Of a stretch of DNA of 64,000 nucleotides, positions 1-8,664 are shown in pieces. How positions within the stretch are numbered: position 1 is the stretch's first letter; every line of letters begins with the position of its first letter. This stretch comes from Burkholderia ubonensis (GTDB lineage Bacteria > Pseudomonadota > Gammaproteobacteria > Burkholderiales > Burkholderiaceae). A model generated the notes under the pieces. It made no database searches and was not told the DNA's origin. It worked only from the letters and a program-made list of their open reading frames with translations. The stretch is taken from NCBI RefSeq assembly GCF_902833085.1, contig NZ_CADFEB010000011.1, forward strand, positions 186,001-250,000, written 5' to 3'. The translations under genes were made by a program, and so were the position numbers.

Positions 1-354
1 CGCATCGACGAACGCGCCGCCGTGCTCGCGCACGAGCGCGCCGAACGCCTGCGCGCTGGCCGGGTCGATCGTGCTCGAATCGATCACGGTCGCGCCCGCG
101 CCGAGCCCGGCCAGCACGCCGTGCTCGCCGGTCAGCACCGAGCGCACGTGCGGCGCTGCCGGCAGCATCGTGATCACGAACTCCGCGCCGGCCGCCGCGT
201 CGCGCGGCGAGCCGGCCGCCTGCGCGCCCGCGTCCTGCAACGCGCGCAGCGCGTCGGCGCTGAGGTCGAATACATGCACTTCATGGCCGGCCTTCAGCAG
301 GTTCAGCGCCATCGGCGCACCCATGTGGCCGAGGCCGATAAAACCGATCTTCAT
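1..354 (-). CDS. mmsB: 3-hydroxyisobutyrate dehydrogenase, N-terminal part (runs off the window)
   Basis: This enzyme oxidises 3-hydroxyisobutyrate to methylmalonate semialdehyde with NAD+ in valine degradation. Only the first ~118 residues are present. They begin MKIGFIGLGHMG, a Rossmann dinucleotide-binding motif typical of the 3-hydroxyacid dehydrogenase family, followed by the usual DLSADAL and VITMLPA stretches. The ATG lies 13 bp after the stop of mmsA, so the two genes are almost certainly cotranscribed, as in the classical mmsAB arrangement. The C-terminal catalytic helices are outside the window and cannot be checked. Confidence 0.93.
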   Translation of the reverse strand, partial: MKIGFIGLGHMGAPMALNLLKAGHEVHVFDLSADALRALQDAGAQAAGSPRDAAAGAEFVITMLPAAPHVRSVLTGEHGVLAGLGAGATVIDSSTIDPASAQAFGALVREHGGAFVDA

Positions 355-367
355 TTTTGCCCCCTGA

Positions 368-1897
368 TCAGTGCAAACGGATCGTCGTATTCACCGGGCC
401 GGCCGTCGTGTCGTCGTCGAACCAGCGCGCGGTGACCGTCTTGGTCTGCGTGTAGAACTGCACGACCTGCTTGCCGTACGGGCCGAGGTCGCCGAGCTTC
501 GAGCCGCGCGAACCGGTGAAGCTGAAGAACGGCACCGGCACCGGGATCGGGATGTTGATGCCGACCTGGCCGACGTCGATCTCGCTCTGGAACTTGCGCG
601 CCGCCGCGCCGCTCTGCGTGAAGAGGCCGACGCCGTTGCCGAACGGGTTCGCATTGACGAGCGCGATCGCGTCGTCGAGCGAGTCGGCTTCGAGCACGAC
701 GAGCACCGGACCGAAGATCTCGTGCGTGTAGATCGACATGTCGGTCTTCACGCCGGAGAAGATCGTCGGGCCGACGAAATTGCCCTGCTCGTAGCCGGCC
801 ACCGTCACGCCGCGGCCGTCGAGCTCGAGCTTCGCGCCTTCCTTCACGCCCGCTTCGATCAGCGACAGGATGCGTTCCTTCGCGGCCTTCGACACGACCG
901 GGCCGACGTCGGTGCCGGCTTCCGCGCCCGCGTTCACCTTCAGCAGCTTCGCCTTCGCGACGAGATCGGGCAGCCAGTCGCGCGCGGCGCCGACCAGCAC
1001 CGCGACCGACGTCGCCATGCAGCGCTGGCCCGCCGCGCCGAACCCGGCGCCGACGAGCGCGTTGAGCGTCTGCTCGCGGTTCGCGTCGGGCAGCACGACC
1101 GCGTGGTTCTTCGCGCCCATCATCGACTGCACGCGCTTGCCGTTCGCGCTGCCGAGCTGGTACACGTGCGTGCCGACCGCGGTCGAGCCGACGAACGAGA
1201 TCGCCTTCACGAGCGGATGCGTGCAGATCGCGTCGACGACTTCCTTGCCGCCGTGCACGACGTTCAGCACGCCCTTCGGCACACCGGCCTCGATCGCGAG
1301 CTCGACGAGCTGCATCGTCGACAGCGGGTCCTGCTCCGACGGCTTCAGCACGAACGTGTTGCCGCACACGATCGCCATCGGGAACATCCACAGCGGAATC
1401 ATCGCGGGGAAGTTGAACGGCGTGATGCCCGCGCACACGCCGATCGGCTGGCGCAGCGTGTAGGTGTCGACGCCGCCCGCGACGTTCTCCGCGAACTCGC
1501 CGAGCTGCAGCGTGCCGACCGAGCATGCGTGCTCGACCACCTCGAGGCCGCGGAAGATGTCGCCTTCCGCGTCCGGCAGCGTCTTGCCCTGCTCGGCGGT
1601 CAGCGTCTTCGCGATCCGCTGCTGGTTGGCGCGCACGAGATCCTGGAACTTCAGCATGATGCGCATGCGCGCGGCGATCGGCGTGTTCTTCCACGACGCG
1701 AACGCCGCCTGCGCGGCCTGCACGGCCGCGTCGACTTCGGCGACGGTCGCGAACGGCACGCGCGCGAGCACCTCCTGCGTGGCCGGATTGATGATGGCGC
1801 GCCACTCGTGCGTCTTCGATTCGACGAATTCGCCGTCGATCAGCAGCTTGACCGTCGGCACGTCTTGCCCCGCCTGGGGCGTCGGATTCGCGTTCAT
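368..1897 (-). CDS. mmsA: CoA-acylating methylmalonate-semialdehyde dehydrogenase
   Basis: Converts methylmalonate semialdehyde to propionyl-CoA with NAD+ and CoA, the step after MmsB in valine breakdown. At 509 residues it has the usual family length. Visible motifs are ITPFNFP near residue 165, the NAD-binding FVGSTAVG, and GQRCMA with the catalytic Cys near residue 292. The start MNANPTP is chosen because AAGGAGAA sits just upstream; an in-frame extension to 1960 has no ribosome site. It follows the acyl-CoA ligase with a 99-bp gap and precedes mmsB, forming a minus-strand acyl catabolism operon. Confidence 0.95.
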   Translation of the reverse strand: MNANPTPQAGQDVPTVKLLIDGEFVESKTHEWRAIINPATQEVLARVPFATVAEVDAAVQAAQAAFASWKNTPIAARMRIMLKFQDLVRANQQRIAKTLTAEQGKTLPDAEGDIFRGLEVVEHACSVGTLQLGEFAENVAGGVDTYTLRQPIGVCAGITPFNFPAMIPLWMFPMAIVCGNTFVLKPSEQDPLSTMQLVELAIEAGVPKGVLNVVHGGKEVVDAICTHPLVKAISFVGSTAVGTHVYQLGSANGKRVQSMMGAKNHAVVLPDANREQTLNALVGAGFGAAGQRCMATSVAVLVGAARDWLPDLVAKAKLLKVNAGAEAGTDVGPVVSKAAKERILSLIEAGVKEGAKLELDGRGVTVAGYEQGNFVGPTIFSGVKTDMSIYTHEIFGPVLVVLEADSLDDAIALVNANPFGNGVGLFTQSGAAARKFQSEIDVGQVGINIPIPVPVPFFSFTGSRGSKLGDLGPYGKQVVQFYTQTKTVTARWFDDDTTAGPVNTTIRLH

Positions 1898-1996
1898 CGC
1901 TTGATTCTCCTTGGGAGTGCCGCCGCGCGACGCAGCGCGCGGGCGGCCGGTTCGATGCATCGGCAGGCCGCGCGACTCGCGCGGCCCGCGCTCGGG

Positions 1997-3703
1997 TCAT
2001 TTCAGTTCTGCAGAGAAATCCTCTTCCCAGTATTCGCCGGGCATCCGCGCGCTCGTGTCGTCGCCGCGCTCGATCTCGCGGCGGCGCAATTCGACGCGGC
2101 GGATCTTGCCGGAGATCGTCTTCGGCAATTCCGCGAACTGCAGCCGGCGGATGCGCTTGTACGGCGCGAGCTTCTCCCGCGAGAAACGGAAGATCTCGAG
2201 CGCCAGCGCCGGGCTTGCGTCGTAGCCCTGGCGCAGCGTGATGAAGGTCTTCGGCACCGCGAGCCGCACGGGGTCCGGGCTCGGCACGACGGCCGCCTCG
2301 GCGATCGCCGGATGCTCGATCAGCACGCTTTCGAGTTCGAACGGGCTCAGCCGGTAGTCGGACGACTTGAACACGTCGTCCGCGCGGCCGATGTAGACGT
2401 AGTAGCCGTCGTCGCGGCGCATCGCGATGTCGGACGTGCGGTAGTGGCCGTCGCGCATCGCATGCGCGGTCGCGTCGGGGTTGTTCGCGTAGCCCGCCAT
2501 CAGGCCGACCGGGCGCTCGACGCCCGCGCCGACCGGCAGCGCGACCTCGCCTTCGCTGACCGGCGCGCCGTCCGGGTCGAGCAACTCGATCCGGTAGCCG
2601 GGCATCGGGCGGCCCATCGAGCCGGCGACGACCGGCTGGCCCGGCGAGTTGCCGATCAGGCAGGTGGTCTCGGTCTGGCCGTAGCCGTCGCGGATCGTGA
2701 TGCCCCACGCCTTCTTCACGCGCTCGATGACTTCCGGGTTCAGCGGCTCGCCCGCGCCGACGATCTCGCGCAGCTTCACGTCGAACGACGCGAGCGGCTG
2801 CTGCACGAGCATCCGCCAGACGGTCGGCGGCGCGCACAGCGTCGTCACCTGGTACTTGACCAGCGCGTCGAGCACGACCTTCGGCTCGAAGCGCGCATAG
2901 TTGAACGCGAACACGCACGCCTGCGCGTTCCACGGCGCGTAGAAGCAGCTCCACGCGTGCTTCGCCCAGCCGGGCGAGCTGATGTTCCAGTGGATGTCGC
3001 CCGGCTGCAGGCCGACCCAGTACATCGTCGACAGGCTGCCGACCGGGTAGGTGCGGTGCGTGTGCTCGACGAGCTTCGGCTTCGACGTCGTGCCCGACGT
3101 GAAATACAGCAGCATCGGGTCGCTCGAATGCGTGACGCCGTCCGGCTCGAACGCGGCCGGCGCCGTGTAGCCGTCGTTCATCGCGAGCCAGCCGGCGCGC
3201 GGCGCGCCGGCGACGATCCGCTGCGCGAGGCCGAGGTCGGGCTGGTCGAACTTCGCGGTTTCGTTCTCGTCGACGATCGCGTATTTCGCGCCGCCGATCT
3301 GCACGCGGTCGCGCACGTCGTCGGCGGAGAGTTGCGTGGTCGCGGGCAGCACCACCGCGCCGAGCTTCATCGCGGCGAGCATCGCGTCCCACAGTTCGAC
3401 GCGGTTCGGCAGCATCAGCAGGATCCGGTCGCCGCGCGCGACGCCGATGCCGCGCAGCCAATTCGCGATCCGCGACGAGCGCTCGGACATCTGCGCGAAC
3501 GAATACGGATCGCCCGTGCCGGTCGCCGCGTCGACGATCCACAGCGCGGGCTTGTCGTTGCCGCGCGCCATCACGTCGAAATAATCGAGCGCCCAGTTGA
3601 ACTGGGCGGGCGCCGGCCACTGGAAATCGCGGTATGCGGTTTCGTAGTCGGTGCGATGGCGCAGCAGAAAGTCGCGTGCGGCCAGGAAAGCCTGTGCGGT
3701 CAT
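1997..3703 (-). CDS. AMP-forming acyl-CoA synthetase (AcsA-like)
   Basis: Adenylate-forming ligase that activates a short or branched carboxylic acid to its CoA ester in the cytoplasm. The 568-residue protein shows the P-loop-like FTSGTTSKPK near residue 204, YGQTETT near 341 and the C-terminal KTISGKIRR near 529, whose Lys catalyses adenylation in this superfamily. The start MTAQAF has AGGAG upstream. It sits between an acyl-CoA dehydrogenase and mmsA, so a valine- or isobutyrate-derived acid is a plausible substrate. That is inference; acetate, propionate or a medium-chain acid cannot be excluded. Confidence 0.88.
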   Translation of the reverse strand: MTAQAFLAARDFLLRHRTDYETAYRDFQWPAPAQFNWALDYFDVMARGNDKPALWIVDAATGTGDPYSFAQMSERSSRIANWLRGIGVARGDRILLMLPNRVELWDAMLAAMKLGAVVLPATTQLSADDVRDRVQIGGAKYAIVDENETAKFDQPDLGLAQRIVAGAPRAGWLAMNDGYTAPAAFEPDGVTHSSDPMLLYFTSGTTSKPKLVEHTHRTYPVGSLSTMYWVGLQPGDIHWNISSPGWAKHAWSCFYAPWNAQACVFAFNYARFEPKVVLDALVKYQVTTLCAPPTVWRMLVQQPLASFDVKLREIVGAGEPLNPEVIERVKKAWGITIRDGYGQTETTCLIGNSPGQPVVAGSMGRPMPGYRIELLDPDGAPVSEGEVALPVGAGVERPVGLMAGYANNPDATAHAMRDGHYRTSDIAMRRDDGYYVYIGRADDVFKSSDYRLSPFELESVLIEHPAIAEAAVVPSPDPVRLAVPKTFITLRQGYDASPALALEIFRFSREKLAPYKRIRRLQFAELPKTISGKIRRVELRRREIERGDDTSARMPGEYWEEDFSAELK

Positions 3704-3827
3704 CGAGTCGTCTCCTGTCTCCATGTTGCGCGGCGCGACGGACTCACAAGCCCCCGCGCCTCGCGATGCCCCGGCCATTTGTTGGTCTCTGGGGCTGGCT
3801 GCTGTCACCGGGCAACCGGCGCGACGC

Positions 3828-4961
3828 TCAAAGCTGCCGCGCGATCACCATCCGTTGCACTTCGCTGGTTCCCTCGTAAATCTGCGTGATGCGCGCGTCG
3901 CGGTAATGACGCTCGACTTCGTAATCGGCGAGATAGCCGTAGCCGCCGTGGATCTGGATCGCATCCGAGCACACGCGCTCGGCCATCTCCGACGCGAACA
4001 GCTTCGCCTGCGACGCCTCCGACAGGCACGGCAGCCCGGCCGTGCGCAGCTTCGCCGCGTGATGCACGAGCAGGCGCGCGGCGTTGATCTGCGTCGCCAT
4101 GTCGGCGAGCTTCTGCTGGATCGCCTGATGCTCGGCGAGCGGCTTGCCGAACTGCACGCGCTCGCCCGCATAGCGGCGCGCCTTGTCGAACGCGGCGCGC
4201 GCGATGCCGAGCGCCTGCGCGGCGATGCCGATGCGGCCGCCTTCGAGGTTCGACAGCGCGATCTTCAGCCCTTCGCCGCGCGCGCCGAGCAGGTTTTCCT
4301 CGGGAATCGCGCAGTTCTCGAACGTGATCGGGCAGGTATCCGACGCGCGGATGCCCATCTTCTTCTCCGGCTTGCCGACGACGAAGCCCGGCGTGTCGGT
4401 CGGCACCAGGAACGCGGAGATGCCGCGCTTGCCGGCGTCCGGATCGGTCACGGCAAACACGATCGCGATGCCCGCGCGCTGGCCGTTGGTCACGAACTGC
4501 TTCGCGCCGTTCAGCACCCACTTGCCGTCGCGCAGCTCCGCGCGGGTGCGCAGGTTGTGCGCCTCGGAGCCGGCCTGCGGCTCCGTCAGGCAGAATGCGC
4601 CGATCGTGCGGCCGGCCGCCATGTCGGCGAGCCAGCGCTCCTTCTGCGCGGGCGTGCCGAAGCCGAGGATCGGCCCGCAGCCGACCGAGTTGTGCACGCT
4701 CATCATCGTCGCGCACGCGGCGTCGCCCGCGGCGATCTCCTCCATCGCGAGCGCATACGCGACGTAGTCCGTATACGCGCCGCCCAGCTCCTGCGGCACG
4801 ATCATCCCGAGCAGGCCCAGCTCGCCGAGCTGCGCGACGACCGCATCCGGCAGGTGCGCGTCGCGGTCCCACTGCGCGGCGTTCGGCGCCAGCACCTCGG
4901 TGGCAAAAGCGCGCGCCGCATCGCGGATCATCCGCTGGTCTTCGGTGTAAAGCTCGTCCAT
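3828..4961 (-). CDS. acyl-CoA dehydrogenase (possibly isobutyryl-CoA dehydrogenase)
   Basis: FAD-dependent acyl-CoA dehydrogenase of 377 residues, the normal family length. It begins MDELYTEDQRMIRD, contains CLTEPQAGSEA in the flavin-binding middle domain, and ends with QIYEGTSEVQR, where the Glu near residue 364 is the expected catalytic base. GGGAG precedes the ATG. It is the first gene of the minus-strand operon with acyl-CoA ligase, mmsA and mmsB. This suggests it oxidises isobutyryl-CoA in valine catabolism, although the sequence alone does not fix chain length. Confidence 0.9.
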   Translation of the reverse strand: MDELYTEDQRMIRDAARAFATEVLAPNAAQWDRDAHLPDAVVAQLGELGLLGMIVPQELGGAYTDYVAYALAMEEIAAGDAACATMMSVHNSVGCGPILGFGTPAQKERWLADMAAGRTIGAFCLTEPQAGSEAHNLRTRAELRDGKWVLNGAKQFVTNGQRAGIAIVFAVTDPDAGKRGISAFLVPTDTPGFVVGKPEKKMGIRASDTCPITFENCAIPEENLLGARGEGLKIALSNLEGGRIGIAAQALGIARAAFDKARRYAGERVQFGKPLAEHQAIQQKLADMATQINAARLLVHHAAKLRTAGLPCLSEASQAKLFASEMAERVCSDAIQIHGGYGYLADYEVERHYRDARITQIYEGTSEVQRMVIARQL

Positions 4962-5100
4962 GGCGCTGCCGTCTCCCGGCGGCCGGCGTGGCGCGGCCGC
5001 GATGTGTTTTCGATGAATCAAGTGTAGGCAACCGTGCACGACTGTTCGATGCTCGCACCGCTCATTTACACTGAGCGTTTTTGCCATAGCGGCGCCGTCG

Positions 5101-6135
5101 ATGAAGCAAGAAGAAAAGGGAACCATCGCGATCAGTCTCGTCGCGTACAGCGTCGCGCTCGCGACGCGGCGCGGCGTCGCGGCCGAGCCGCTGCTCGCGC
5201 AGGCCGGCATTCCGCCCGCGCTGCTCGAGCAGCCGCGCGCGCGGGTGTCCGCGCAGCAGTACGGCGCGTTGTGGAACGCGATCGCGCGCGCGCTCGACGA
5301 CGAGTTCTTCGGCCAGGACCGCCACCCGATGAGGAGCGGCAGCTTCATCGCGATGAGCCAGGCGGCGCTCACGGCGCGCGACGGCCTGCATGCGATGGCG
5401 CGCGCGGTGAACTTCATGCACTGCGTGCTCGACGACCTGCACGCGGAGCTCGACGCGAACCCGCAGCGCGTGCGGCTGCGCTTCGTGCACCGCAACAACG
5501 GCGCGACGCCCGCGATGTTCACGTACGCGACCTATTTCATCATCGTCTACGGGCTCACCTGCTGGCTGATCGGCCGGCGCATCCCGCTGCTCGCCGCGTG
5601 CTTCCGCTGCGACACGCCGCCCGCCGAGCACGAATACCCGTCGATGTTCTGCGACGACATGCGCTTCAACCAGCCCGATTCGTATGTCGATTTCGATCCC
5701 GAATTCGCGGCGCTGCCGGTCGTGCAGACCGCGAAGACGCTGAAGACCTTCCTGCGCAACGCGCCGGCCAGCTTCATCGTCAAGTACCGCAACCCGAACG
5801 CGCTCGCGCAGCGCGTGCGCGCGGTGCTGCGCGGGATGCCGCCCGCCGCGTGGCCCGGCGCGGCGGGGATGGCCGCGCGGCTGCACGTGGCCGAGGCGAC
5901 GCTGCGCCGCAAGCTGCACCAGGAAGGCCACGCGTACCAGTCGATCAAGGACGCGCTGCGGCGCGATCTCGCGTTCGAGGCGCTTGCCGATCCGGCGCGC
6001 ACGATCGCCGACGTCGCCGCGGCGGCCGGCTTCGCCGAGCCGAGCGCGTTCTACCGCGCGTTCCGCAAGTGGAGCGGGCGCAGCCCGGCCGAGTTTCGCG
6101 ACGAGGCGCTGGCGCGAGGGGCCGACGCGCGCTGA
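5101..6135 (+). CDS. AraC-family regulator with an N-terminal arabinose-binding-like domain
   Basis: Transcriptional regulator of 344 residues. The N-terminal ~200 residues resemble the PF12625-type ligand domain seen in OruR-like proteins. The C-terminal AraC double helix-turn-helix spans about residues 255-338, with RRKLHQEGHAYQ and the second helix FAEPSAFYRAFRKWSG. It is divergent from the acyl-CoA dehydrogenase operon across a 139-bp gap. This geometry suggests it controls that operon in the manner of MmsR, but the ligand is not known from sequence. Confidence 0.87.
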   Translation: MKQEEKGTIAISLVAYSVALATRRGVAAEPLLAQAGIPPALLEQPRARVSAQQYGALWNAIARALDDEFFGQDRHPMRSGSFIAMSQAALTARDGLHAMARAVNFMHCVLDDLHAELDANPQRVRLRFVHRNNGATPAMFTYATYFIIVYGLTCWLIGRRIPLLAACFRCDTPPAEHEYPSMFCDDMRFNQPDSYVDFDPEFAALPVVQTAKTLKTFLRNAPASFIVKYRNPNALAQRVRAVLRGMPPAAWPGAAGMAARLHVAEATLRRKLHQEGHAYQSIKDALRRDLAFEALADPARTIADVAAAAGFAEPSAFYRAFRKWSGRSPAEFRDEALARGADAR

Positions 6136-6291
6136 GTTCCTGGCGCGCGGCGAGTGTCGTGCGGCGCACGGCGCACGCCACTCCGGCCCCGCCATCGCGC
6201 TTTCCGCAGAAACCGCCTACTCTTTAAACATCGGGCCAGCGCCCTTCCTGCGGGCCGGACGGCGCGCAGCCGCGCGCCGCCCGGACGGTCG

Positions 6292-7857
6292 ATGCGCTTC
6301 CAACGCCATTGGCATCTGCCGACGCCCGACGCGTCGGGCCGACATTCCCACCACCCGCTGTCGGCGCGGGTCGCGCGCGCCGCGCTGTTCGCGGCGCTGC
6401 TCGTCGTCTGCGCGGTCGCCGCGGCGCCGCGCGCCGCGAACGCGCCCGCGGCCGCGGCCCATCCACCCATCATCGTGATCCCGGTCAGCGGCGCGATCGG
6501 GCCGGCCAGCGCCGATTTCATCGTCCGCTCGCTCGGCCGCGCGGCGAAAGAGCGTGCGCCGCTCGCGATCCTGCAGCTCGACACGCCGGGCGGCCTCGAT
6601 TCGTCGATGCGGGTGATCATCAAGGCGATCCTCGGCTCGCCGGTGCCGGTCGCCGCATTCGTCGGGCCGAGCGGCGCGCGGGCGGCAAGCGCGGGCACCT
6701 ACATCGTGTACGCGAGCCACGTCGCGGCGATGGCGCCGGGCACTAACCTCGGCGCGGCGTCGCCGGTCCAGTTCGGCATCGGCGGCGCGCCGGGGGGCGC
6801 CCCGCCGTCGCCGACCGGCGGGCCCGCATCGCCCGCGTCGGGTGCATCAGGCACATCGGGCACGCTGCCCAGCGACACGCAATCGACCGAGGCCCGCAAG
6901 GTGATGCACGATTCGGCCGCCTACATCCGCGGCCTCGCGCAGTTGCGCGGCCGTAATGCCGAATGGGCGGAGCGCGCGGTGCGCGAAGCGGTCAGCCTGT
7001 CGGCGAGCGAGGCGCACATGCAGCACGTCGTCGACGTGGTCGCGCAGGACCCGGCCGACCTCGCGCGCCAGCTCGACGGCCGCACCGTGACGACGTCCGC
7101 GGGCGCGCAGCATCTCGCGACCGCGCACGCGCCGCTCGTCGTCGTCGAGCCCGACTGGCGCAGCCGCTTCCTGTCGATCATCACCGATCCGAACGTCGCG
7201 CTGATCCTGCTGACGTTCGGCATCTACGGGCTGTTCTTCGAATTCGCGAACCCGGGGTTCGTGCTGCCGGGCCTCGTGGGCACGATCTGCCTGCTGATCG
7301 GCCTGTTCGCGATGCAATTGCTGCCGGTCAACTACGCGGGCCTCGGCCTCGTGCTGCTGGGCCTCGCGTGCCTCGTCGCCGAGGCGTTCCTGCCGACCTT
7401 CGGCGTGCTCGGCTTCGGCGGCATCGCGTCGTTCACGATCGGCGCGCTGATGCTGATCGACACCGACGTGCCCGGCTACGGGATTCCGTGGCCGCTGATC
7501 GCGAGCCTCGGGCTCACCGGCGGGCTGCTGGTGGTCGGCGTGTCGAGCCTCGCGCTGCGCGCGCGGCGCCGGCCGGTCGTCACCGGCGCCGAGGCGATGG
7601 TCGGCAGCATCGGCGAAGTGCTCGACGACGGCCTCGTGCCCGACCAGCCGCAAACGGCCGGCGGCCCCGAGCCTTCCGCCGCCGGCTGGGCGCTGGTGCG
7701 CGGCGAGCGCTGGCGGGTCGCGTGCAGCGCGCCGCTCGCCGCGGGCTGCCGGGTGCGGGTCACGGGCCGTCAGGGGCTGATGCTGACGGTCGCCCCGCTT
7801 TACGACAAGCCGCCGCCCGCGCTCAAAGGAGAACAACTCACAGGAGAAAAACAATGA
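6292..7857 (+). CDS. NfeD-type membrane serine protease homologue (ClpP-like domain plus NfeD domain)
   Basis: Member of the long NfeD family, which pairs with stomatin/SPFH proteins and in characterised archaeal homologues cleaves hydrophobic segments. A signal-like segment (residues ~25-47) is followed by a ClpP-fold domain with ILQLDTPGGLD and GARAASAGTY, where the putative nucleophile Ser lies near residue 133. A Gly/Pro/Ser-rich loop follows, then several membrane segments (~295-425) and a C-terminal OB-like NfeD domain. The position where homologues usually carry the dyad Lys reads EWAERAVREA (Arg near 226). The start at 6292 precedes the signal; no strong ribosome site is seen. Its stop overlaps the slipin start. 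Confidence 0.85.
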   Translation: MRFQRHWHLPTPDASGRHSHHPLSARVARAALFAALLVVCAVAAAPRAANAPAAAAHPPIIVIPVSGAIGPASADFIVRSLGRAAKERAPLAILQLDTPGGLDSSMRVIIKAILGSPVPVAAFVGPSGARAASAGTYIVYASHVAAMAPGTNLGAASPVQFGIGGAPGGAPPSPTGGPASPASGASGTSGTLPSDTQSTEARKVMHDSAAYIRGLAQLRGRNAEWAERAVREAVSLSASEAHMQHVVDVVAQDPADLARQLDGRTVTTSAGAQHLATAHAPLVVVEPDWRSRFLSIITDPNVALILLTFGIYGLFFEFANPGFVLPGLVGTICLLIGLFAMQLLPVNYAGLGLVLLGLACLVAEAFLPTFGVLGFGGIASFTIGALMLIDTDVPGYGIPWPLIASLGLTGGLLVVGVSSLALRARRRPVVTGAEAMVGSIGEVLDDGLVPDQPQTAGGPEPSAAGWALVRGERWRVACSAPLAAGCRVRVTGRQGLMLTVAPLYDKPPPALKGEQLTGEKQ

Positions 7858-8627
7858 TTGGCTATACGTTCGGCTTCAGCAGCCTGCTGATCGTTTTCGC
7901 CGTGCTGCTCGTCGCGTCGTCGATCCGCATCTTCCGCGAATACGAGCGCGGCGTCGTGTTCATGCTCGGCCGCTTCTGGAAAGTGAAGGGGCCGGGGCTC
8001 GTGCTGATCATCCCGATCGTCCAGCAGGTGGTGCGCATCGACCTGCGCACCGTCGTGTTCGACGTGCCCGCGCAGGACGTGATCACGCGCGACAACGTGT
8101 CGGTGAAGGTGAACGCGGTCGTGTATTTCCGCGTCGTCGATCCGGAGAAGGCCGTGATCCAGGTCGCGCGCTTCTTCGACGCGACGAGCCAGCTCGCGCA
8201 GACGACGCTGCGTTCGGTGCTCGGCAAGCACGAGCTGGACGCGCTGCTCGCCGAGCGCGAGCAGTTGAACGCCGACATCCAGAAGACGCTCGACTCGCAG
8301 ACCGACGCATGGGGCATCAAGGTGTCGACGGTCGAGATCAAGCACGTCGACCTCAACGAGACGATGGTGCGCGCGATCGCGCGGCAGGCGGAGGCCGAGC
8401 GCGAACGGCGCGCGAAGGTGATCCACGCGGAAGGCGAGCTGCAGGCTTCCGAAAAGCTGCTGCAGGCCGCGCAGCGGCTCGCGCTGCAGCCGCAGGCGAT
8501 GCAGCTGCGCTACCTGCAGACGCTGACGACGATCGCGGCCGACAAGAATTCGACGATCGTGTTTCCGCTGCCGGTCGAACTGCTGAGCTCCTTGCTCGAA
8601 CGCTTCGGGCCTCCGCGCGAGCGCTGA
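7854..8627 (+). CDS. slipin / SPFH-domain (stomatin-like) protein
   Basis: Band-7/SPFH membrane scaffold protein of 257 residues. One N-terminal membrane hairpin (~residues 5-25) is followed by REYERGVVFMLGR, VQQVVRIDLRT and TRDNVSVKVNAVVYF, all hallmarks of the prokaryotic stomatin (slipin) group. A C-terminal coiled region is rich in Ala, Glu and Arg. The ATG overlaps the stop of the NfeD-type gene as ATGA, with AGGAG upstream, so translation is coupled. Conserved NfeD-slipin pairs are thought to act together in membrane protein quality control. The next gene is convergent. Confidence 0.93.
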   Translation: MIGYTFGFSSLLIVFAVLLVASSIRIFREYERGVVFMLGRFWKVKGPGLVLIIPIVQQVVRIDLRTVVFDVPAQDVITRDNVSVKVNAVVYFRVVDPEKAVIQVARFFDATSQLAQTTLRSVLGKHELDALLAEREQLNADIQKTLDSQTDAWGIKVSTVEIKHVDLNETMVRAIARQAEAERERRAKVIHAEGELQASEKLLQAAQRLALQPQAMQLRYLQTLTTIAADKNSTIVFPLPVELLSSLLERFGPPRER

Positions 8628-8664
8628 GCGCAAGGCGTCCCGCTTGCCCCGCGCGCGCCGCGCG

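Noticed and set aside
351..3620. Minus-strand frame of over 1000 codons overlapping mmsA and the acyl-CoA ligase
   Set aside because: It is a third-position shadow in GC-rich DNA: the translation is Arg/Ala-rich low-complexity sequence, and two well-recognised genes occupy the same strand in another frame.
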